From: Pantoea sp.
Lineage (GTDB): Bacteria; Pseudomonadota; Gammaproteobacteria; Enterobacterales; Enterobacteriaceae
NCBI RefSeq assembly: GCF_028283705.1
Contig: NZ_JAPWKD010000034.1
Location: 372,001 to 436,000, forward strand
Direction: 5' to 3'
Length of the DNA: 64,000 bases
Shown in pieces: positions 26,522 to 33,652 of this stretch. Position 1 is the stretch's first letter; each line of letters begins with the position of its first letter. A program made the position numbers and the translations under genes. The notes beneath the pieces are model-generated. The model did not search any database, had not been told where the DNA came from, and saw only the letters and a program-made list of their open reading frames with translations.

Positions 26522-26706
26522 GGAGATCTCCGAGATGCCGCCGTAGGCTGTAACCCTTGAACCCTTGGTTCAAGGTGAATGTGTCGTCGCAACTATCAGG
26601 CTTCTCGGACGGACCGAGCATGCTCACAAGTTACGGAGCGCCACATTCTGTGGTAATGAAATATCGGCTCAGGGGACTGGCCCACATGCAAACATCTCAG
26701 AGAAAA
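26522..26706 (-). ncRNA. ssrS: 6S RNA
   Basis: Read on the minus strand, the sequence begins ATTTTCTCTGAGATGTTTGC and continues GGGCCAGTCCCCTGAGCCG, then GAGCATGCTCGGTCCGTCCG, CCTTGAACCAAGGGTTCAAG, and closes with GGCATCTCGGAGATC. This is the E. coli 6S RNA sequence with few changes. The two ends pair (CTCTGAGATG with CATCTCGGAG), leaving the large open bubble that mimics an open promoter and binds sigma-70 RNA polymerase in stationary phase. Ends are set by comparison with the 183-nt E. coli RNA. It lies between zapA and ygfA as expected. Confidence 0.97.
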
Positions 26707-26745
26707 TTTACTTCACCGTTACTGTATCACGATAACCATGAAGTG

Positions 26746-27075
26746 TTATTCAAACTTTGTGCCCTGGCGATCAGTTATGCGACCTTGCTCAACTAATGCT
26801 TGTTCAATGGTCTGTTGCAGCATACGGATGCGTTGTTCCATATTGGCTGCGTAGTCGCGCGTTTTACCTTTCTCTTGTGCCAGCTCGTGGCAAATGTTTA
26901 ACGCGGCGATGAACACCAGCTGCTCTGTATTTGTGACTCTAGTGCGAACTTTTAAATCTTGCAACCGTTGATTGAGGTCCTCAGCTGCCAGATTCAGCGC
27001 ATCTTGCTGTTCAGGCGGACAATTCACTCTCAATGAACGACCAAAAATCTGAATATCTACCGGTTGTGCAGACAT
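26746..27075 (-). CDS. zapA: Cell division protein ZapA
   Basis: The product (109 aa) cross-links FtsZ protofilaments at the septal ring. The sequence MSAQPVDIQIFGRSLRVNCP and the C-terminal coiled coil (AANMEQRIRMLQQTIEQAL) are nearly those of E. coli ZapA. ATG 27075 follows GGAAGGTGG; an in-frame reading to 27123 adds 16 residues and is rejected. It diverges from ygfB. Confidence 0.97.
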   Translation of the reverse strand: MSAQPVDIQIFGRSLRVNCPPEQQDALNLAAEDLNQRLQDLKVRTRVTNTEQLVFIAALNICHELAQEKGKTRDYAANMEQRIRMLQQTIEQALVEQGRITDRQGTKFE

Positions 27076-27245
27076 GCCACCTTCCTGACTGATTACTTCG
27101 CCCGCATCTCCCTTAGCAGTCAATGGCTTGGGAGGTGCGCAACTATATAGACCCGCGTGATAAGTTACAACCCCTTTTCTGGAAACCCTGAGGCACCTGG
27201 TGGTAGCATAACACGAACTTATTCTGCCAACGACGACGAAAGCTT

Positions 27246-27827
27246 ATGTCTTTACAGAACGCAACGCCCACTTACAACGCGCTGGCTACGGCGCTTTCCC
27301 AGCAGGGCGTGGGAATGACCCCCGCTGAAATGCACGGCCTGATTTGCGGCATCCTGTGTGGCGGCAACCAGGATAACAGCTGGAAGACGCTGGTGCACGA
27401 TCTCACCAACGAAGGCATGGCTTTTTCGCAAAGCCTGTCGCAGCCGTTACAGGCGTTACATGAAAGCCTGGCCAACACGCTGGATGAAGAGGGTTTCCTG
27501 TTTCAGCTGATGCTGCCTGATGACGATGACATCACGGTGTTTGACCGTGCCGATGCGCTGGCGGGATGGGTCAACCATTTCCTGCTGGGACTTGGTGTGA
27601 CTCAGCCGAAGCTGGACAAAGTCACCGGCGAAACCGGCGAAGCGATTGATGACCTGCGTACCATCGCGCAACTGGGCTATGACGAAGATGAAGATCAGGA
27701 AGAACTCGAACAATCACTTGAAGAAGTGATTGAATACGTTCGTGTTGCCGCATTGCTGTGCCACGACACCTTCACCCAGCCGCAGCCACCCACTGCACCT
27801 GAAGTGAAGAAGCCAACGCTACACTAA
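27246..27827 (+). CDS. ygfB: UPF0149 family protein YgfB
   Basis: The product (193 aa) has the family signature MHGLICGILCGGNQDNSW near the N-terminus and the acidic DEDEDQEELEQSLEEVIEYV segment near the C-terminus (shown in part). Molecular function in enterobacteria is not established. It begins the ygfB-pepP-ubiH-ubiI group, where its conserved position suggests joint transcription. Confidence 0.95.
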   Translation: MSLQNATPTYNALATALSQQGVGMTPAEMHGLICGILCGGNQDNSWKTLVHDLTNEGMAFSQSLSQPLQALHESLANTLDEEGFLFQLMLPDDDDITVFDRADALAGWVNHFLLGLGVTQPKLDKVTGETGEAIDDLRTIAQLGYDEDEDQEELEQSLEEVIEYVRVAALLCHDTFTQPQPPTAPEVKKPTLH

Positions 27828-27878
27828 GCGCGTCATTCCGGGTACTGCCGTGCCCGCTTTTCAACAGGGAGTGCAAAT

Positions 27879-29201
27879 ATGATTTCACTGGAAACCTTCC
27901 AGCAACGTCGTCAGGCGCTGATTGCCCGTATGGCGCCCGGTAGTGCCGCATTGATTTTTGCCGCGCCTGAAGTGACGCGCAGCAACGACAGCGAGTATCC
28001 CTTCCGTCAGAACAGCGATTTCTGGTATTTCACCGGTTTTAACGAGCCGCAGGCGTTGCTGGTGTTGATTAAAAGCGATGAGACCCACAACCACAGCGTG
28101 CTGTTCAACCGCGTGCGTGACCTGACGGCCGAAATCTGGTTTGGCCGTCGTCTGGGCCAGGATGCGGCACCGGCAAAACTCGGTGTGGACCGGGCATTGC
28201 CGTGGGACGACATCGGCGAGCAGCTGCATCAGCTGTTGAACGGCCTGGATGTGGTGTATCACGCCCAGGGCTTGTATGCCGAAGCGGATAACCTGGTGTT
28301 TAGTGCGCTGGATAAACTGCGTCGCGGCTTCCGGCAAAATCTGAGCGCGCCGGATACCCTCACCGACTGGCGTCCGTGGGTGCATGATATGCGCCTGTTC
28401 AAGGGGCCAGAAGAGATCGCCATCCTGCGGCGTGCCGGTGAGATCAGCGCGCTGGCGCATACCCGTGCGATGCAGGCTTGCCGCCCGGGGATGTTCGAAT
28501 ATCAGCTGGAAGGCGAGATCCAGCATGAATTCAATCGCCACGGTGCGCGTTTTCCGTCTTACAACACCATCGTCGGAGCAGGCGAAAACGGCTGCATCCT
28601 GCACTACACCGAAAATGAGTGCGAGATGCGTGATGGCGATTTGGTGCTGATTGACGCAGGCTGTGAATTCCAGGGCTATGCGGGTGATATCACCCGTACT
28701 TTCCCGGTCAACGGCAAGTTTAGCGACCCGCAGCGTGCCATTTACGACATCGTGCTGGCTTCGCTGTACAAAGCGCTGGAAATGTTCCGCCCAGGCATCA
28801 GCATCCATGATGTGAACGAAGAAGTGGTTCGCATTATGGTGACTGGCCTGGTTGAACTGGGTGTGATGGAAGGCGAAGTGGACGCACTGATTGCGGAACA
28901 GGCGCATCGCCAGTTCTTTATGCACGGGCTGAGCCACTGGCTGGGGCTGGATGTGCACGACGTCGGCCATTATGGCACCCCGAGCCGCGACCGCATCCTG
29001 GAACCTGGCATGGTGCTGACCATTGAACCCGGTCTGTATATCGCGCCGGATGCCAAAGTCCCGGCCCAGTATCGCGGTATCGGCATTCGTATTGAGGATG
29101 ACATCGTGATCACTGCCGAAGGCAACGAGAATCTCACCGATAGCGTGGTGAAAGATGCCGACGCAATTGAAGCCTTAATGGCGGCGGCGCGTCAGGCATG
29201 A
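27879..29201 (+). CDS. pepP: Xaa-Pro aminopeptidase P
   Basis: The product (440 aa) removes N-terminal residues that precede proline. It is a two-manganese creatinase-fold enzyme; the metal ligands lie in LIDAGCEFQGYAGDITRTF, HGLSHWLGLDVHDVGH and TIEPGLYIAP. ATG 27879 follows AGGGAG. Its stop overlaps the ubiH start by 4 bp. Confidence 0.97.
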   Translation: MISLETFQQRRQALIARMAPGSAALIFAAPEVTRSNDSEYPFRQNSDFWYFTGFNEPQALLVLIKSDETHNHSVLFNRVRDLTAEIWFGRRLGQDAAPAKLGVDRALPWDDIGEQLHQLLNGLDVVYHAQGLYAEADNLVFSALDKLRRGFRQNLSAPDTLTDWRPWVHDMRLFKGPEEIAILRRAGEISALAHTRAMQACRPGMFEYQLEGEIQHEFNRHGARFPSYNTIVGAGENGCILHYTENECEMRDGDLVLIDAGCEFQGYAGDITRTFPVNGKFSDPQRAIYDIVLASLYKALEMFRPGISIHDVNEEVVRIMVTGLVELGVMEGEVDALIAEQAHRQFFMHGLSHWLGLDVHDVGHYGTPSRDRILEPGMVLTIEPGLYIAPDAKVPAQYRGIGIRIEDDIVITAEGNENLTDSVVKDADAIEALMAAARQA

Positions 29202-30376
29202 CTATTCTGATTGCAGGCGGCGGCATGACCGGTGCCACGCTGGCGCTGGCCATATCCCATCTGACGCAGGGAAAACTGCCGGTGATGCTGATTGAACGCA
29301 GCGAACCGGACAGCCGTGCGCATCCGGGATATGACGGACGCGCTATCGCGCTGGCGGCAGGGACCTGCCAGCAACTGGCGGAAATTGATCTGTGGCGTTC
29401 GTTGCAGGATTGCGCCACGCCGATTACCCACGTCCATGTTTCTGACCGTGGTCATACCGGCTTTGTTTCGATGCAGGCGGCGGATTACCAGCTACCGGCA
29501 CTGGGCCAGGTGGTGGAGCTGTTCGATGTCGGGCAGCGCCTGTTCCAGCGGCTGAAAAGCGCACCGGGCGTGACGCTACGTTGCCCGGCGCATGTCACGG
29601 CGGTGTCACGCAGTGCTGATAGCGTGCAGGTCACGCTGGACAGCGGCGAACAGCTGGATGGTGCGCTGCTGGTGGCGGCAGACGGCTCACGTTCACCGTT
29701 GGCGGCCTCTTGCGGCATCAACTGGCAGCGGGAGGATTACCAACAGCTGGCGGTGATAGCCAATGTCACCACGCAGTTGCCGCATCAGGGACGCGCCTTC
29801 GAACGCTTTACTGAACACGGTCCGCTGGCGTTGTTGCCGATGTCGGGCAATCGCATGTCGCTGGTGTGGTGTCATCCGCTGGACGAGAAAGACAAGCTGG
29901 CGCAGTGGGATGGCGCGACTTTTCTGCGCGAGCTGCAACAGGCGTTCGGCTGGCGGCTGGGACGCTTCACCCACACCGGCCAGCGCGAAATTTACCCGCT
30001 GGCGTTACAAACCGCCGAGCGGCAGGTGGCGCACCGGCTGGCGCTGGTGGGCAATGCGGCGCAGACGCTACATCCGATTGCCGGTCAGGGTTTTAACCTC
30101 GGCCTGCGTGATGTGATGTCGCTGGCGGAAACACTGGCGAGTGCCTGGCGTCACCAGCAGGATCCCGGCAGTTATGCGGTACTCCATCATTTTGCCGCTC
30201 GACGCCAACCGGATCGTGCGGCGACCATTGGCGTGACCGATGGTCTGGTACGATTATTTGCTAACCGTTATGCCACGCTGGTGGCAGGACGAAATCTTGG
30301 GCTGGTGGCAATGGACCATCTGCCGTGGCTGCGAAACCCCCTTGCCGCGCGGACGCTCGGCTGGGTAAAACGTTAA
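29198..30376 (+). CDS. ubiH: 2-octaprenyl-6-methoxyphenol hydroxylase UbiH
   Basis: The product (392 aa) is an FAD monooxygenase that hydroxylates C4 of the ring in ubiquinone synthesis. It has the FAD motif ILIAGGGMTGATLALAI, the DG motif LVAADGSRSPLA and the second FAD contact GNAAQTLHPIAGQGFNLGLR. Its ATG overlaps the pepP stop, so the two are translationally coupled. Confidence 0.97.
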   Translation: MTILIAGGGMTGATLALAISHLTQGKLPVMLIERSEPDSRAHPGYDGRAIALAAGTCQQLAEIDLWRSLQDCATPITHVHVSDRGHTGFVSMQAADYQLPALGQVVELFDVGQRLFQRLKSAPGVTLRCPAHVTAVSRSADSVQVTLDSGEQLDGALLVAADGSRSPLAASCGINWQREDYQQLAVIANVTTQLPHQGRAFERFTEHGPLALLPMSGNRMSLVWCHPLDEKDKLAQWDGATFLRELQQAFGWRLGRFTHTGQREIYPLALQTAERQVAHRLALVGNAAQTLHPIAGQGFNLGLRDVMSLAETLASAWRHQQDPGSYAVLHHFAARRQPDRAATIGVTDGLVRLFANRYATLVAGRNLGLVAMDHLPWLRNPLAARTLGWVKR

Positions 30377-30396
30377 GCATGAATTAAGGGGCAGCA

Positions 30397-31599
30397 ATGC
30401 AAACTTTTGATGTGGCTATCGCTGGCGGTGGCATGGTCGGACTGGCCGTCGCCTGCGGGCTGCAAGGCAGTGGATTGCGCGTTGCGGTGCTGGAGAAGGC
30501 GGCAGAGCCGCGATTTGATCCGCAAGCTGCGCCATCGATCCGCGTATCGGCGATCAATGCGGCCAGTGAACGCCTGCTGCAAAAGCTCGATGTCTGGTCA
30601 ACGATTCTGGCATTGCGCGCCAGCGCTTATCACGGCATGGAAGTGTGGGACCAGGACAGTTTTGGCAGCATCAGTTTTGATGATGAGCAGCAGGGCTTAG
30701 CCCACCTCGGTCATATCATTGAAAATCCAGTGATTCATAGCGCATTATGGCAGCGCGCCAGCCAGTGCAGCGATATTACGTTGCTGGCTCCAGCGCAGTT
30801 GCAGCAGGTGGCTTTTGGCGACAACGAAGCCTTTATCACTCTGCAGGATGGCAGCATGATGAGCGCCCGTCTGTTGATCGCCGCCGACGGTGCCAACTCC
30901 TGGCTGCGTGACAAAGCGGATATCCCGATCACTTTCTGGGATTACGATCATCACGCGCTGGTGGCGAATATCCGCACTGACCTGCCGCACGATGCGGTGG
31001 CGCGCCAGGTGTTCCACGGTGACGGCATTCTGGCATTTTTGCCAATGCAGGACCCGCATCTGAGTTCGATTGTCTGGTCGTTGTCTCCCCAGGAAGCCAC
31101 GCGTTTGCAGGATATGCCTGAAGCGCTGTTCAATCAGCAGCTTTCTGTGGCTTTCGATATGCGCCTTGGTTTGTGCCAGGTGGAGAGCGAGCGTAAAACC
31201 TTCCCGCTGATGGCACGCTATGCGCGTAATTTTGCTGCACACCGGCTGGCGCTGGTGGGCGATGCTGCGCACACTATCCATCCGTTGGCCGGGCAGGGCG
31301 TGAATCTGGGCTTTATGGATGCCGCAGAGTTGATCGGTGAAATTCGCCGTTTGCACAGTCAGGGCAAGGATATTGGACAGCATCTGTATCTGCGTCGCTA
31401 TGAGCGCAGCCGTAAGCACAGCGCTGCGCTGATGCTGGCGGGTATGCAGGGCTTCCGTGAACTTTTTGCCGGGAGTAATCCAGCGAAAAAATTCCTGCGT
31501 GACGTCGGCCTGAAACTGGCGGACACCCTGCCTGGGGTTAAACCGATGATGCTGAAGCAGGCCATGGGGCTGAACGATATCCCCGGCTGGCTGCGCTAA
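30397..31599 (+). CDS. ubiI: 2-octaprenylphenol hydroxylase UbiI
   Basis: The product (400 aa, formerly VisC) hydroxylates C5 in ubiquinone synthesis and is a paralogue of UbiH. It shows DVAIAGGGMVGLAVACGL, the DG motif LIAADGANSWLR and GDAAHTIHPLAGQGVNLGFM. AAGGGGCA precedes ATG 30397. It is the last gene of the group; palindrome copy c follows. Confidence 0.97.
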   Translation: MQTFDVAIAGGGMVGLAVACGLQGSGLRVAVLEKAAEPRFDPQAAPSIRVSAINAASERLLQKLDVWSTILALRASAYHGMEVWDQDSFGSISFDDEQQGLAHLGHIIENPVIHSALWQRASQCSDITLLAPAQLQQVAFGDNEAFITLQDGSMMSARLLIAADGANSWLRDKADIPITFWDYDHHALVANIRTDLPHDAVARQVFHGDGILAFLPMQDPHLSSIVWSLSPQEATRLQDMPEALFNQQLSVAFDMRLGLCQVESERKTFPLMARYARNFAAHRLALVGDAAHTIHPLAGQGVNLGFMDAAELIGEIRRLHSQGKDIGQHLYLRRYERSRKHSAALMLAGMQGFRELFAGSNPAKKFLRDVGLKLADTLPGVKPMMLKQAMGLNDIPGWLR

Positions 31600-31624
31600 C
31601 CTTCTCTAAATCTGCACAAATTCC

Positions 31625-31652
31625 GTAACGGCGAGATTTATCGCGCCGTTAC
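31625..31652. repeat. Dispersed palindrome family 1, copy c
   Basis: GTAACGGCGAGAT and ATCGCGCCGTTAC around TT. Relative to the copy at 56735, the G-C pair at position 4 is replaced by A-T on both arms, so pairing is kept. Confidence 0.85.
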
Positions 31653-32063
31653 AGCCATTCATTCTTCCCCAGCTAATTCCCCGTTTGCACCACCATGATG
31701 CAGACTCGCCCTGTTTTTGCGCCTCGTTTGATTTATTCTAATTTTACGCAGGAATTCGCATTATATTTTCTCATGTCATGGTGGTTTTTTTTCGGTGCCA
31801 TTTGCCCACTCATGGCGTTGGATTCCATTATTTTGCTACATAAAAGTTATGTTGTTGTATTTTGTGCGTGTTTAATCACATAAATCCAGTGGATTATCCT
31901 GCATTCTGTGCGGCGCTTCGCAGGCGACAGACTTTGTTTCGCCCTCGTTTTCCTTATGGTTAATTCGAGCGTTCGGTGGTAACGTCAGCGCAAAGAGAAC
32001 GTTTGCGTCAGCCATCATGGCTACGCAGGCGCGTCACGCTCACTTGTTTTCTACAGGATGGTT
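31653..32063 (+). promoter_or_regulatory. Long AT-rich control region upstream of gcvTHP
   Basis: No supported gene lies in this 411-bp stretch. The part 31730-31880 is very AT-rich, as expected for an Lrp-bound region. Two CTAAT pentamers (31673-31677 and 31738-31742) match the GcvA core known from E. coli, where GcvA sites lie far upstream of gcvT. A 62-residue frame at 31695 has no ribosome site. No glycine riboswitch pattern was found. Confidence 0.5.
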
Positions 32064-33161
32064 ATGACTCAGCAAACGCCTCTATTCGAACAACATCAGG
32101 CCAGCGGCGCCCGCATGGTGGACTTTCACGGCTGGATGATGCCTCTGCATTACGGCTCACAAATGGATGAGCACCACGCGGTACGTACTGATGCCGGCAT
32201 GTTTGACGTTTCCCACATGACCATCGTCGATCTGCGCGGGGCGAGCACCCGTGAATTCCTGCGTTATCTGCTGGCAAATGATGTCGCCAAACTGACCCAG
32301 CCAGGCAAAGCGCTTTACACCGGCATGCTGAACGCTTCCGGTGGCGTCATTGATGATTTGATTGTTTACTTTATGACCGAGGACTTTTTCCGTCTGGTGG
32401 TGAACTCCGCTACGCGTGAAAAAGATCTGCAATGGATTGGTGAACACGCGAAGAAATACGGGGTGACGTTGACCGAACGTGATGATCTGGCGCTGATTGC
32501 GGTACAGGGACCCAATGCCCAGCAAAAAGCACAGTCGTTGTTTAGCGCGGCACAACGTGAGGCTGTAGCGGGCATGAAGCCATTCTTCGGCGTTCAGGCG
32601 GAAGATTTGTTTATTGCTACCACCGGTTATACCGGCGAAGCGGGCTACGAGATTGCCTTGCCTGCTGGCGCTGCTGCGGATTTCTGGCAGCGTTTGCTGG
32701 CGGCAGGTGTCAAACCGGCGGGTCTGGGTGCACGTGATACGTTGCGTCTGGAAGCGGGGATGAACTTGTATGGACAGGAGATGGATGAAGGCGTCTCACC
32801 GCTGGCGGCCAACATGGGCTGGACCATTGTCTGGGAACCGACCGACCGTGATTTTATTGGCCGTGCCGCGCTGGAAGCTCAGCGTGCTGCAGGGACAGAA
32901 AAACTGGTGGGCCTGGTAATGACCGAAAAAGGGGTGCTGCGTAACGGCTTGCCGGTACGTTTCACCGATGAACAGGGTCAGCCGCAGCAGGGTATTATTA
33001 CCAGTGGTTCCTTCTCTCCAACGCTGGGTTACAGCATTGCGCTGGCACGCGTGCCAGCGGGAATTGGCGAGCAGGCGATTGTGGAAATCCGCAACCGTGA
33101 AATGCCGGTGAAGGTCACCAAACCAATTTTTGTTCGCGCCGGTAAGCCGGTCGCTCAGTAA
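32064..33161 (+). CDS. gcvT: Glycine cleavage system T protein (aminomethyltransferase)
   Basis: The product (365 aa) releases ammonia from the aminomethyl group on GcvH and passes the methylene to tetrahydrofolate. It begins MTQQTPLFEQ at ATG 32064 with GGATGG ahead; ATG 32058 would add two residues. The conserved DFHGWMMPLHYGSQ, FDVSHMT and TGYTGEAGYEI segments and the LGARDTLRLEAGMNLYG loop are intact. First gene of gcvTHP; the gcvH start follows by 21 bp. Confidence 0.98.
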   Translation: MTQQTPLFEQHQASGARMVDFHGWMMPLHYGSQMDEHHAVRTDAGMFDVSHMTIVDLRGASTREFLRYLLANDVAKLTQPGKALYTGMLNASGGVIDDLIVYFMTEDFFRLVVNSATREKDLQWIGEHAKKYGVTLTERDDLALIAVQGPNAQQKAQSLFSAAQREAVAGMKPFFGVQAEDLFIATTGYTGEAGYEIALPAGAAADFWQRLLAAGVKPAGLGARDTLRLEAGMNLYGQEMDEGVSPLAANMGWTIVWEPTDRDFIGRAALEAQRAAGTEKLVGLVMTEKGVLRNGLPVRFTDEQGQPQQGIITSGSFSPTLGYSIALARVPAGIGEQAIVEIRNREMPVKVTKPIFVRAGKPVAQ

Positions 33162-33182
33162 CTTTTTTCAGGAGATTTGGCG

Positions 33183-33569
33183 ATGAGCAATGTACCAAAA
33201 GAATTGAAGTACAAAGATAGCCACGAGTGGGTGCGTAAAGAAGCCGACGGTACTTTCACCGTCGGGATTACCGAACATGCCCAGGAACTGTTAGGTGACA
33301 TGGTATTTGTTGACCTGCCAGAAGTGGGACGCGTTGTTGCAGCTGGTGAAGATTGTGCAGTAGCAGAATCAGTGAAAGCCGCTTCTGACATCTATGCCCC
33401 GCTGAGCGGCGAAATCATTGAGATTAACGAAGAACTGGAAGGTTCGCCGGAACTGATCAACAGCGATCCGTACAGCGATGGCTGGTTGTTCAAAATCAAA
33501 GCCAGCGATGAGTCTGAACTTGACTCGATGCTGGACGCCGATGCGTACAAAGCTTCCATCGACGAATAA
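33183..33569 (+). CDS. gcvH: Glycine cleavage system H protein
   Basis: The product (128 aa) is the lipoyl carrier that shuttles the aminomethyl group between GcvP, GcvT and Lpd. The lipoylated Lys lies in AVAESVKAASDIYAPLSG. ATG 33183 (MSNVPKEL) matches the E. coli start and is preceded by CAGGAGA; TTG 33177 is not needed. Confidence 0.98.
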   Translation: MSNVPKELKYKDSHEWVRKEADGTFTVGITEHAQELLGDMVFVDLPEVGRVVAAGEDCAVAESVKAASDIYAPLSGEIIEINEELEGSPELINSDPYSDGWLFKIKASDESELDSMLDADAYKASIDE

Positions 33570-33581
33570 GTATGCGTAACA

Positions 33582-33612
33582 GAAGGTGTCGCCAGGCGGC
33601 ACCTTCGTTTTT
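33582..33612 (+). terminator. Terminator-like hairpin inside the gcv operon
   Basis: GAAGGTG pairs with CACCTTC, with an inner CGCC/GGCG, followed by GTTTTTA. It lies between gcvH and gcvP, so it may lower gcvP expression relative to gcvTH or mark mRNA ends. Confidence 0.75.
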
Positions 33613-33652
33613 ATCTGTATTAATACCCAGCCCGACTCAGGATTTACTGCTA

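Noticed and set aside
31695..31883. Hydrophobic 62-residue frame upstream of gcvT
   Set aside because: No ribosome site and very AT-rich; more likely chance inside a control region.
31653..32063. Glycine riboswitch upstream of gcvT
   Set aside because: No tandem glycine-aptamer pattern could be found by eye.
31976..32170. 64-residue frame overlapping the gcvT start
   Set aside because: Out of frame with gcvT and without family features.
33572..33652. 27-residue extension of GcvP
   Set aside because: It translates the intergenic hairpin; the E. coli start corresponds to 33653.
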